8,139 nucleotides of DNA from Crocinitomicaceae bacterium (GCA_024643585.1 JAHEMP010000094.1:1-8139); one strand, 5' to 3'. Positions 1-7,739 are shown, counted from the first letter of the stretch. Notes: generated by a model not told the origin, from the letters alone. Numbers and translations are program-made.

Positions 1-1846
1 CATCACTTTCAAAAGAAAATTTAAGTTGCATATTCGAAACGAAATAGCTTGAACCAATGTTGATTACGTGAACTTGAACCCAATCATCATGCAATGGAGT
101 CCATTCCGAAGCAACAGCCAAAGTAGACAAAGAGGAAGAAAGCAGGGTTTTTCTTACCGACCAAGTTTCACCACAATCATTTGTTACGTGCACTCTCAAA
201 ACTTCAAAATCAGATGCTGTTCTCTTTCTGTGAGCATATTTGAAACTGAAAGTTACCGGTTGACTTGTTGGCACACCCGATAAATCAAATGGATTTGAAT
301 TTAATTCAGTAATTGTTCCTGTCGGGTGAGTGTAATTGCGTAATCTGAGTGATTTTGAACCTTCTGAAGCCGCAAAAGATATAACCTCAAATGAACTTGC
401 TGCAGTGCTCGTCGTTCTCCAAAAAGAAGAAGTATTGGTCAACGAAGTGTACGACTCGAATCCTTCTAAATAAGGCAAAGTAACTCCACTTGGTAAAATG
501 GTAATGAAACTTGTTTTCGTTGTTGACTGGCTGTTGACACTGTCGGTTGCCACTAAAGTAACAGTATATGTGCCTGGTGCACTGTAAACAACTGATGGGT
601 TCTGAACGGTCGAGCTCGAAGGTGTAGCACCAGGAAAAGACCAAGTCCAACCTTTAACATTGTTAAATGATTCATCGTAAAAGTTAACAGTTTCACCTGC
701 ACATACGTATTGAGAGGTAACGGAAAAATCTGCTTTACAGATGTACAAATTACTATCTGCGCCTGTGGCAATTAAATTGGCTGTTGTGCTAATATTATTC
801 CTCCCTCCTATTGTAGAATTCAACGCGGTTCGCATTTTTAAAGCTTGTCCCGGTGAATACATTTTAGAACAATAGGAATAGTTCATGTAATTTTCTACTG
901 GATCAACTTGATCAAATCCCCAATAAGCATTGTCTAGATCACAAGTATTTGCTGTTAGCTGACAAGAAGTATTTCCAATTGTTTCCGGTGTATCGTCCAC
1001 CCCATCATCTGCATTAGGTGCGGTTGAACAATTCGATGCCAATCCAGGATTATTTGTACCTCCCCAAACATGTGGTAAATTCAACCAATGTCCAACTTCG
1101 TGTGTTAAGGTGCGACTAGTATAAACGGAACTTGTTCCAATTGCACCAACATAATTTTGCAATACCCAAATCCCGTTTTTCATGGATGTACCTATACTAT
1201 TGTTTGGTCTGTATGTATAACCAGCCGCTCCGCCTATGTCTTCGCAAATAAATACATTCATGTATTTGTTTCCAGGCCACTGGCCATTGTAAACGTCATT
1301 GTTACCAACTATTACATCTACTTGATTTCCTCCATCCGAACCATCAGATGTTATTGCATTTCTAGTTCTCGTTATTCCATTGAAACATTGTCCATTTGGA
1401 GCCTTTGTAGCATAAACAAATTCGATTTCTACGTCTGCAGGAGTTCCCTGAAAAGGTGCATAAACATTGTTCGCATCAGCATTTTGTCTTCTAAAGTCTC
1501 TGTTCAAGATAAAAAGCGCGTTGTCAATTTGAGCTTTGGAAATGTTTTCGGGGCCTCCATTGTGCAAAACGTGAAAAACAACTGGTATACGGTATATTAT
1601 TCCTTTTCCAGGAATATCACCTTTCGTTTTTCCATTTTTTTCTTGTGAATTTAGAGCTGCTTGATCTTTATCCCATTGTTTTTTAAATTCAGGATTTTGA
1701 AGCAATTTAGCAAGTTGGGTGTGCTCGTGACAATATTCAATTTCCTCACCTTCTCTGCAATTTTGTTTGTCGACTACTCTTTGAGCGAACGTGAAAGTTG
1801 TTGTAAATAAGGAAACAACAACAATTCCAAAAATATTTTTTATCAT
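1..1846 (-). CDS. Secreted M43-type (pappalysin/cytophagalysin-like) zinc metalloprotease with PKD domain, C-terminus beyond window
   Basis: The 615 complete codons visible read from the ATG at 1846 to the window edge without a stop, so the C-terminus is missing. An in-frame TAA at 1859-1861 makes this the first possible start. Residues 1-21 form a signal peptide (short basic start, hydrophobic core, cleavage likely after TFA). A propeptide-like segment follows, then the catalytic domain at about 85-350. Its zinc motif is HEVGHWLNLPH at 249-259 (His249, Glu250, His253, His259), and a Met-turn ENYMNYS lies at 318-324. Cysteines 273, 295, 302 and 326 flank the acidic DDGVDDTPE segment as in pappalysin-like enzymes. 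A PKD domain spans about 372-450 (GTYTVTLVATD near 425-435). From about 455 a beta-rich sandwich begins with a GFES...W pattern, resembling MAM or choice-of-anchor modules. By family analogy it is exported and hydrolyses extracellular proteins, with a type IX secretion signal expected at the missing end; that is inference. Family call is firm, substrate unknown. Confidence 0.9.
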   Translation of the reverse strand, partial: MIKNIFGIVVVSLFTTTFTFAQRVVDKQNCREGEEIEYCHEHTQLAKLLQNPEFKKQWDKDQAALNSQEKNGKTKGDIPGKGIIYRIPVVFHVLHNGGPENISKAQIDNALFILNRDFRRQNADANNVYAPFQGTPADVEIEFVYATKAPNGQCFNGITRTRNAITSDGSDGGNQVDVIVGNNDVYNGQWPGNKYMNVFICEDIGGAAGYTYRPNNSIGTSMKNGIWVLQNYVGAIGTSSVYTSRTLTHEVGHWLNLPHVWGGTNNPGLASNCSTAPNADDGVDDTPETIGNTSCQLTANTCDLDNAYWGFDQVDPVENYMNYSYCSKMYSPGQALKMRTALNSTIGGRNNISTTANLIATGADSNLYICKADFSVTSQYVCAGETVNFYDESFNNVKGWTWSFPGATPSSSTVQNPSVVYSAPGTYTVTLVATDSVNSQSTTKTSFITILPSGVTLPYLEGFESYTSLTNTSSFWRTTSTAASSFEVISFAASEGSKSLRLRNYTHPTGTITELNSNPFDLSGVPTSQPVTFSFKYAHRKRTASDFEVLRVHVTNDCGETWSVRKTLLSSSLSTLAVASEWTPLHDDWVQVHVINIGSSYFVSNMQLKFSFESD

Positions 1847-1965
1847 GTAAAATGTAATTTAAAATAACCTATTAAAAAGGGTGCTTATAACTTTTGGAGA
1901 AAACACCGTTCTATTAAAACAGCGCAAGTTATGTAAAGGTTGTGACAGACTGAATAAAAATTATT

Positions 1966-1994
1966 CAAATCTAACTTATAAATGCATAATTAAA
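1966..1994 (-). promoter_or_regulatory. Candidate Bacteroidota promoter for the metalloprotease
   Basis: Read on the minus strand, TAGATTTG (1973 down to 1966) matches the Bacteroidota -7 consensus TAnnTTTG exactly. Seventeen bases upstream lies TTTA (1994-1991), three of four matches to the -33 TTTG box. Transcription would start near 1960, giving a leader of about 115 bases before the ATG at 1846. The rest of the 1847-2069 spacer shows no gene or clear structured RNA. Pattern match only. Confidence 0.45.
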
Positions 1995-2069
1995 GGAAGC
2001 CTAAGATGTAATTTTTCTTTTTATAGTCCGTTTTTATTGAAAAAAACGAGTTCTATTATTGCAAAGCCA

Positions 2070-2768
2070 TTACATCTCATTTATGTCCATAAATCGTTGT
2101 ACATTTTTCGAAGTGCCGAAAACAACGAGCGTATCGTCTTCCAAAATTTCGGTGTCACTCGAAGGAACTCCTAATACGTGTTGCTCTTTCAATTCTTCTC
2201 CGTTCTTGTTAACGCTAAAAGCTCTTTTAATGGTGACTAGCGTTAATTCATATTGATTTCTGAATTCAATATTATCAATACTTCTTCCTAAAATTCCTCT
2301 TGGCGCAACAATCTCTGCAATTTCATAATCATCAGGGAGTTGTAAAAAAGACAAAATACTTGGGTTGATTAATTTCTCACGGACTACGAATGCAACCTCA
2401 TCCTCAGGGGTAAGTATTTCTTGTATTCCTATCTTTTCAAGAATAAGTTTTTGGTGAACTCCACTAGCCCGTGCGATAATTCTGCTTGCTCCCAAATCCA
2501 ATAAATGAACGCATGTCAATACCGTCGCTTCGAAGTTTTCACCAATGGCGACAACCACCGCATCCATGTCAGTAATGTTCTGGGATTGTAGCGCTTTTTT
2601 ATCTGTTGCATCCAACGCAACGGCATAGGCTACCTCATCTTTAATAGATTCTATTTTTTCCTCATCTGGATCGAAGGCAAATACTTGTGCTCCCTTTTCT
2701 GCAAGACGTTTTGCAATGTTAATTCCATATCGTCCTACTCCTATTACTGCAAATTTATTGTGTTTCAT
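2070..2768 (-). CDS. KtrA/TrkA-family potassium uptake regulatory subunit (RCK domain protein)
   Basis: A 232-residue cytosolic protein with the layout of KtrA-type regulators, which form octameric rings under a KtrB/TrkH potassium channel and gate it in response to bound nucleotides. Residues 1-135 are an RCK-N Rossmann fold: the dinucleotide-binding GVGRYG at 10-15, an acidic Asp33 at the end of the second strand that would hold the adenosine ribose, an LDATD turn at 52-56 and VAIGEN at 73-78. Residues about 145-230 fit an RCK-C domain. Length matches single-RCK KtrA rather than the roughly 450-residue double-RCK TrkA of enterobacteria. The ATG at 2768 has an AAGGA ribosome-site-like sequence just upstream, beside the stop of the preceding gene, 11 bases away; the two are probably one operon. 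No channel gene is next to it: downstream lies the protease, upstream the PLP enzyme. The subunit must act with a channel encoded elsewhere. Confidence 0.9.
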   Translation of the reverse strand: MKHNKFAVIGVGRYGINIAKRLAEKGAQVFAFDPDEEKIESIKDEVAYAVALDATDKKALQSQNITDMDAVVVAIGENFEATVLTCVHLLDLGASRIIARASGVHQKLILEKIGIQEILTPEDEVAFVVREKLINPSILSFLQLPDDYEIAEIVAPRGILGRSIDNIEFRNQYELTLVTIKRAFSVNKNGEELKEQHVLGVPSSDTEILEDDTLVVFGTSKNVQRFMDINEM

Positions 2769-2779
2769 AGCTTCCTTAA

Positions 2780-3919
2780 TTATGCTAATGCTAGTGTTAA
2801 ATCAGATAGTAAATCTTCGGCATCTTCTACTCCAACACTTAATCGTATTAGAGAATCGACAATACCTGTTTTGTCTCTTTCTTCTTTTGGTATTGAACCA
2901 TGCGTCATAGTTGCCGGATGTCCAATGAGGGACTCAACTCCACCCAAGGATTCCGCCAAGGCAAATATTTTGACTTTACTGACCAATAAAAGGGCATCTT
3001 CTAATTTATTCCCCTTCAAGGTGAAAGACAACATTCCTCCAAAACCTCTCATTTGGTTTTTTGCAACCTCATGATTAGGATGGTCCTCAAAACCTGGCCA
3101 ATAAACCTTGTCTATTTTCGGATGCGCTACCAAAAAACGAGCGACTTTCTCTCCGTTTTCGCAATGTCTTTGAACCCGTAAATGCAAAGTTTTTATTCCT
3201 CTCAACACTAAAAAACAGTCCATTGGAGCTGTAATCGCTCCATAGGAATTTTGTATTCTGTATATTTCTTTCGCGATAGTCTCATTGGATGTGACCAATG
3301 CTCCCATGACTACATCTGAATGACCCCCGAGAAATTTAGTCGCTGAATGCATCACAACATCTGCTCCCAAATCGAGCGGATTTTGCAAATAGGGTGTAGC
3401 AAATGTGTTGTCAACACAAAGAATCGCACCTGCTTCTTTTGAGATTTGTGCGATGCCTTTGATATCAATTATGTTCATCATTGGATTCGTAGGTGTTTCT
3501 ACCCAAATCAGTTTTGTTTTTTCGTTGATGTGTTTTTTTATTTCCGCAATATCTCCCATTCCAACAAAATGGAATTTAATGCCGTATTTCGCAAAAATCG
3601 TACTAAATAAGCGATAAGTCCCTCCATACAAATCATTTGTTGAAACAACTTCGTCTCCAGGATTTAACATTTTAATCAAACAATCTATTGCTGCCAAACC
3701 CGAGCCAAAACACGCCCCAAATTTACCGTTTTCTATAGCTGCAATGTTTTTTTCCAAAGCATGACGCGTTGGGTTTTGTGTTCTCGAGTACTGGTATCCT
3801 TTGTGGTTTCCGACTCCGTCCTGCACATAGGTAGATGTCTGGTAAATAGGCGTCATAATAGCGCCTGTCGCCGGATCGGGTTCAACCCCTGCGTGAATGG
3901 CTTTCGTGCCAAATTTCAT
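2780..3919 (-). CDS. Cystathionine gamma-synthase/gamma-lyase family PLP enzyme
   Basis: A 379-residue cytosolic PLP enzyme of the Cys/Met-metabolism family, which makes or cleaves cystathionine in trans-sulfuration. Numbering from the ATG at 3919: YSRTQNPTR (44-52) supplies Tyr and Arg that contact the cofactor phosphate of the neighbouring subunit; GSGLAAID (72-79) is the phosphate loop; the Tyr of LYGGTY (near 98) stacks on the cofactor; the Asp of VDNTFATPYLQ (170) pairs with the pyridine nitrogen; SATKFLGGHSD carries the Schiff-base lysine at 195; SLGGVESL and the Arg of LIRLSVGVED (358) shape the substrate site. The length is full. A GTG at 3934 would add five residues, but ATG 3919 is preferred: it follows a purine-rich GGAAGAAAG, it gives the family's usual N-terminus MKFGTKAIHAG, and a start at 3934 would leave no room for a leader behind the candidate promoter. 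The sequence alone does not separate synthase (metB) from lyase (mccB), so no symbol is given. It is likely the first gene of an operon with the KtrA-like gene. Confidence 0.93.
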   Translation of the reverse strand: MKFGTKAIHAGVEPDPATGAIMTPIYQTSTYVQDGVGNHKGYQYSRTQNPTRHALEKNIAAIENGKFGACFGSGLAAIDCLIKMLNPGDEVVSTNDLYGGTYRLFSTIFAKYGIKFHFVGMGDIAEIKKHINEKTKLIWVETPTNPMMNIIDIKGIAQISKEAGAILCVDNTFATPYLQNPLDLGADVVMHSATKFLGGHSDVVMGALVTSNETIAKEIYRIQNSYGAITAPMDCFLVLRGIKTLHLRVQRHCENGEKVARFLVAHPKIDKVYWPGFEDHPNHEVAKNQMRGFGGMLSFTLKGNKLEDALLLVSKVKIFALAESLGGVESLIGHPATMTHGSIPKEERDKTGIVDSLIRLSVGVEDAEDLLSDLTLALA

Positions 3920-3938
3920 TTTACTTTCTTCCACCTTA

Positions 3939-3946
3939 CAAAATTA
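3939..3946 (-). promoter_or_regulatory. Candidate -7 promoter element for the PLP enzyme/KtrA operon
   Basis: On the minus strand TAATTTTG (3946 down to 3939) matches TAnnTTTG exactly and ends 19 bases before the ATG at 3919, giving a predicted leader of about 14 bases. No TTTG-like -33 box is visible at the right spacing, which weakens the call. The 83-base divergent spacer shows no comparable element on the plus strand for the helicase. Confidence 0.4.
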
Positions 3947-4002
3947 ACAGAATAAAGTAATCGAGGTATTCCGATTTCCCCATTTCTAAATGTTTAGATG
4001 TT

Positions 4003-7000
4003 TTGACCATTTCTTTATCAAGACTTTGTGTAAATTCGCTGAACATACGATACAAAAGGCAGTTGCAACAGGCAGAACAATATACTATAACAGATTTGGC
4101 AGATGAGATTAGAGTCTTTAGTCGAAATGACGTATTGGTAAATATTGGCGATGCACCAAAAGTTGATTTGGATGCAACATCTTACAGTTTCAAAATTCAA
4201 CCTGACCAAACCATAAATAGAATTGCCAAAACAGCTCGCCAACTATTTAAAGAAAATGGAGCGCATGTCTTTTGCCTTTCTGAAGCTTTGTTGAAATGGG
4301 AATGGAAAGGAAAAATATGTGCAAGTCCAATATTATTGTGCCCAGCAAATATCTCCTTCAATAAAATTAAGCAAGAATACCAAGTTGACTTCAACCAAGA
4401 GGATGCATTTGTGAATCCGTTTTTACTTGTTGAGTTTCAAAAACAGTTCGACTATATTTGGCCACAACTCCCCTTTTTAGATACGAATTGGGAGCACGTC
4501 GCAAATGAAATGAATTCCCTCGGTTTTACCATTGAAATATTCGATGACTTCCACTACGGCAATTTCCATCACCACAGATACAATGTTTTAAGGGACGTTG
4601 AATATCTAGAGAATCTAACGGATTACAGCACACCACTTAATCAGATTTTAAATGTCAGTGAAGATCGTAAAAGCAAGGATTTAAAATTAACCGACAAGAA
4701 TTTATTTGCAGCTGATATTGATCAAAGTTCAGTTTTCAGCGAATTAAAAACAAAGAACCTTGTCGTTCAAGGTCCACCAGGAACCGGAAAATCGCAAGTA
4801 ATCGGGAATATCCTTGGCAAATTGCTATACGGTCAATATTCCACGATTGTAGTTTCAGAAAAACGAGTTGCCTTGGATGTTTTAAAGGTCAAATTATCAG
4901 AATTTGACCTAGACAAATATTGCTTTCTACCGGAATACAATTCAGCAACTCATGAATTTATTCAACAACTCAAATCAACCTGGTTGTTTTTGGAAAGCAA
5001 TGATCAAAAACCCCCTTTTCAATTAAATCTGTCTCGGGAAAAGAAATCCGCTTTGCAATTTAAATTGGATGTGATCTCCAAAAAGGATTTAATTGGTGGT
5101 ATTGGGTTTACAACTTTTCAAAATTTATGCGATAAATACGATCTATCAAATGTCCGCTTCAACATTCGATCGGCACAAATTCAATCTTTTATAGAGAATA
5201 AGGAATTCATAAGTAAGTCGTTTGAAACAAAATCATTTGTGCTGTTCAAATATCTTCCGTTCAGACTATTTGAAAAAGACCATTTCGAACAATCCATCCG
5301 AAATATTGAAAACATTGAAAATCGCTATTCCGCATTAAAAGAAAAATTTGAACTGGAAAATGGCAGTGATTTGCTTTTGTTAATGAAAAAAGCTGCCTTT
5401 GCTCAAATCATATCCAATGAAAATCAAAAAGACTATTTCCCCATATTAAAACCAAATTCAGCGGACAGAAAGAAATTTAATCGCTTGTCAAAAAAGTACT
5501 TTGTCCTTAGAAAAGAGGTTCAACTTTTAGCCGAAGAAAAAAAGAACTGGAAAGTAGAGCCTACAAAACTAGAGACCTCCTCTTTGATTTCATTGCTAGA
5601 AGAAGCAAATTTTATTCAAAAATTCAAACTCAAAAAAAGGCTTCATCAACTTCTGAAGAGCAAACAAATTTCATTTGCCCCTGCTTTAGTAAATTGGCTA
5701 GAATATCTGACAAAAAAAGAACAATATCATCTAGTTGAAAAAGAGCTTCTGGAAATTGGCGTTTCCACTGAAACCGAGATTGACTGGTTAAAAAATATTA
5801 CACCAAAAATAAACGAAGAAGATTGGCAAAGTTGGTCACTTCAAAACAAAAAAGAAAACAAGAAACTCGCGGATAGTAATGCGGCGTTAAATTCTTTCTA
5901 CAACGATTTAAAAAATCATGTGAAACTAGACGAGGAATTATCTTTTCCCTCGTTTTTCGATTCTTTCAATAAGAATATATCCTTACTGATAACGCAACGT
6001 GAGAACCTTGTTTCGCTTTCAGAATCTTTGTACAATCAAATGGCCCTTCATACGTCAATTGAAGAACTCGAAAAAGAAATTCTAAAAAGCAATTGGCTTC
6101 AATTTGTTGGCCAATATCCCTCATTTGAGAATTTTAATTGGACCAATTTGTCGGTGTATTTGGACGAAATAATTGCAATTCAAAAACAAGAATCCGCTGA
6201 CTTTGCTGCAGAAATCGTGTCAATGATCAAGGCAAAATTTGAAGCTTTGCTAACTTTAATAAATACGTCAAATCGAAAATTGTCTGAGGAGGATAAAGAG
6301 CGCAAATCGAAATTAAAGAAAGGGCGTTCTATTTTGGTAAAAGAATTCGCCAAAACGAGGAGTCATCCGACAATTCGAGAGTTATTGATTTCTCCTGCCA
6401 AAGAATGGATTGAATGCCTTTTGCCTATTTGGATGGTAAATCCTTCGCAAGTAGCCGAGTTCTTCCCCATTGAAAAAGAGCAATTTGATATTGTTTTGTT
6501 TGATGAAGCAACACAAATTCCTTTTGTCAACTCCCTTGGCGCATTATACCGATCTAGAAGAACTTTAATCGTTGGAGACGAACAGCAAATGACACCAACC
6601 TCATTTTTCAAATCGGGTGAATCGGAGCCAATCGATTTGTTGCATCAAGGAAGATTCACTTGGAATAAGGTAATGTTGAAACACCATTATAGGAGTCAAC
6701 ATCCTGATTTAATCTATTTTTCTAACAAACATTTTTACAACAACGAATTGATTGCATTCCCAAGTGCAACAAGTAATCAGGAGGTGATGAAATGGCATCC
6801 CATTAAAAACGCGAAATTCGTTAATAGAGAAAATATCGAAGAAGCGAAAGCAATAGCCTTATTCTTGGAAACTGCTTTAGCCAAGAACGAGTCGTTGGGA
6901 ATTGTTGCATTCAGCGAAACACAATTGTCTTGTATTTACAGTCATTTGTCGACTGAATCTCGGCAAATTTTAGAGGAAAGAATAGATGACAACACCTGCT

Positions 7001-7446
7001 TTTTTAGAGCTCTAGAAAACATACAAGGGGATGAATGTGACCATCTGGTTGTTAGCTTGGGTTATGCGCCGAACGAAGAGGATAAGTTGCTGTTAAATTT
7101 TGGACCATTGAATCGAAAAAGTGGTCGAAGAAGATTAAATGTTTTACTCTCCAGGTCCAAGAAACAGTTGGATTTCTTTTCGTCCATTCAATCATCTGAT
7201 TTGGCTTTAAGTTCAAATGATTCTTTAAATCTTTTGAGGCAATTTTTACACCAGCTAGAGAATAAAAAAGTGGTGGATCCATTCGCATTTCCTTATGAGC
7301 TTGAGGTACAAATGGAAGAGTCTAATTCCGGAACTACTCGATTGGCCAAAATCCATCGGATTACTGAGAAAATAACAGATGTAAATGAATTAATTACCCT
7401 GCACCAGGTTCTTTCGGAGCGAGGATGGGAAATCCAATATTTGTAA
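4003..7446 (+). CDS. Large superfamily 1 (Upf1-like, COG1112-type) AAA-domain helicase
   Basis: A protein of 1,147 residues from the TTG at 4003. All main SF1 helicase motifs are present and look active: Walker A GPPGTGKS (257-264); motif Ia VVSEKRVALDVL (283-294); Walker B DEAT (834-837); motif III GDEQQMTPTS (from 858); HYRSQ (895-899); IQGDE (1007-1011); and motif VI GRRRLNVLLSRSKK with the arginine finger near 1051. Motif order and spelling fit the Upf1-like branch of ATP-dependent DNA or RNA unwinding enzymes. About 540 residues separate motif Ia from Walker B; this insertion is rich in Lys, Glu, Leu and Asn and looks helical or coiled-coil. The last roughly 85 residues show no VSR, PLD or other nuclease signature. 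The start is uncertain: there is no ATG in frame until codon 170, while the frame is open back to 3961 and reads like protein there. Some relatives work in phage defence and others have no known role; nothing in the neighbourhood decides. The helicase call is firm, its role unknown. Confidence 0.88.
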   Translation: MTISLSRLCVNSLNIRYKRQLQQAEQYTITDLADEIRVFSRNDVLVNIGDAPKVDLDATSYSFKIQPDQTINRIAKTARQLFKENGAHVFCLSEALLKWEWKGKICASPILLCPANISFNKIKQEYQVDFNQEDAFVNPFLLVEFQKQFDYIWPQLPFLDTNWEHVANEMNSLGFTIEIFDDFHYGNFHHHRYNVLRDVEYLENLTDYSTPLNQILNVSEDRKSKDLKLTDKNLFAADIDQSSVFSELKTKNLVVQGPPGTGKSQVIGNILGKLLYGQYSTIVVSEKRVALDVLKVKLSEFDLDKYCFLPEYNSATHEFIQQLKSTWLFLESNDQKPPFQLNLSREKKSALQFKLDVISKKDLIGGIGFTTFQNLCDKYDLSNVRFNIRSAQIQSFIENKEFISKSFETKSFVLFKYLPFRLFEKDHFEQSIRNIENIENRYSALKEKFELENGSDLLLLMKKAAFAQIISNENQKDYFPILKPNSADRKKFNRLSKKYFVLRKEVQLLAEEKKNWKVEPTKLETSSLISLLEEANFIQKFKLKKRLHQLLKSKQISFAPALVNWLEYLTKKEQYHLVEKELLEIGVSTETEIDWLKNITPKINEEDWQSWSLQNKKENKKLADSNAALNSFYNDLKNHVKLDEELSFPSFFDSFNKNISLLITQRENLVSLSESLYNQMALHTSIEELEKEILKSNWLQFVGQYPSFENFNWTNLSVYLDEIIAIQKQESADFAAEIVSMIKAKFEALLTLINTSNRKLSEEDKERKSKLKKGRSILVKEFAKTRSHPTIRELLISPAKEWIECLLPIWMVNPSQVAEFFPIEKEQFDIVLFDEATQIPFVNSLGALYRSRRTLIVGDEQQMTPTSFFKSGESEPIDLLHQGRFTWNKVMLKHHYRSQHPDLIYFSNKHFYNNELIAFPSATSNQEVMKWHPIKNAKFVNRENIEEAKAIALFLETALAKNESLGIVAFSETQLSCIYSHLSTESRQILEERIDDNTCFFRALENIQGDECDHLVVSLGYAPNEEDKLLLNFGPLNRKSGRRRLNVLLSRSKKQLDFFSSIQSSDLALSSNDSLNLLRQFLHQLENKKVVDPFAFPYELEVQMEESNSGTTRLAKIHRITEKITDVNELITLHQVLSERGWEIQYL

Positions 7447-7489
7447 AAAATGACCTTTTTAAGGTATATACATTTAGTAACGATAGACT

Positions 7490-7497
7490 TAATTTTG
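7490..7497 (+). promoter_or_regulatory. Possible -7 promoter element ahead of feoA
   Basis: TAATTTTG matches TAnnTTTG exactly in the 59-base gap between the helicase and feoA. It ends only 8 bases before the feoA ATG, so a transcript would be leaderless or nearly so, and no good -33 box is seen. It may be chance; otherwise feoAB could be transcribed from here or by read-through from the helicase gene. Confidence 0.25.
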
Positions 7498-7505
7498 TGA
7501 GTCAA

Positions 7506-7739
7506 ATGGTAAACACATTAACAAACTTGCAAATCGGTGAAAAAGCGATCATAAGCGGGCTAAAACCCGGTGATTGTCAGAATGCCTTGTTGGCTCTCGG
7601 TTTTCTAACCGGGAAATCGATTGAAGTAACGTTAAAAGCTCCATTTAATGGTCCAATTGCTGTTCGATTAGGGCAAACATTAATATCTTTGCGATTAGAA
7701 GAAGCTTTACAAGTTTTGATTGATACACCCAATCGTTAA
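7506..7739 (+). CDS. feoA: FeoA, ferrous iron transport accessory protein
   Basis: A 77-residue cytosolic protein with the small SH3-like fold of FeoA, which assists the FeoB ferrous-iron transporter. Family landmarks are all present: TLTNLQIGEKAII (4-16), the LLALGFLTGKSIEV core (28-41), APFNGPIAVRLG (45-56) and ISLRLEEA (60-67). The same frame is open upstream to an ATG at 7425, but that start would overlap the helicase end by 22 bases and add 27 residues with no FeoA counterpart, while ATG 7506 gives the normal length of 75-80 residues. No Shine-Dalgarno-like site is visible. Its TAA shares a base with the feoB ATG, so the two are co-transcribed and probably translationally coupled. No FUR-box-like palindrome was recognised upstream. 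Confidence 0.93.
   Translation: MVNTLTNLQIGEKAIISGLKPGDCQNALLALGFLTGKSIEVTLKAPFNGPIAVRLGQTLISLRLEEALQVLIDTPNR

Noticed and set aside
1157..1648. 163-codon open frame on the plus strand
   Set aside because: It lies entirely antisense to the metalloprotease catalytic domain, whose motifs are unmistakable, and its own translation shows no recognisable family.
2029..2048. Inverted repeat CGTTTTT/AAAAACG with a 6-base loop, just after the KtrA-like gene
   Set aside because: The stem is 7 base pairs and mostly A-T, and on the minus strand it is followed by GACTATAAAAAG rather than a T-run, so it is a poor intrinsic terminator.
3934..3934. GTG start for the PLP enzyme, adding five residues
   Set aside because: The ATG at 3919 gives the usual family N-terminus, has a purine-rich upstream sequence and fits the promoter spacing better.
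3920..4002. SAM riboswitch or other leader RNA ahead of the sulfur amino acid enzyme
   Set aside because: The spacer is only 83 bases, the predicted leader is about 14 bases, and no riboswitch-like stem arrangement is visible.
7445..7460. AAAAA-TGACC-TTTTT symmetry right after the helicase stop
   Set aside because: A stem of A-T pairs only, with no G-C pairs; too weak to call a terminator.
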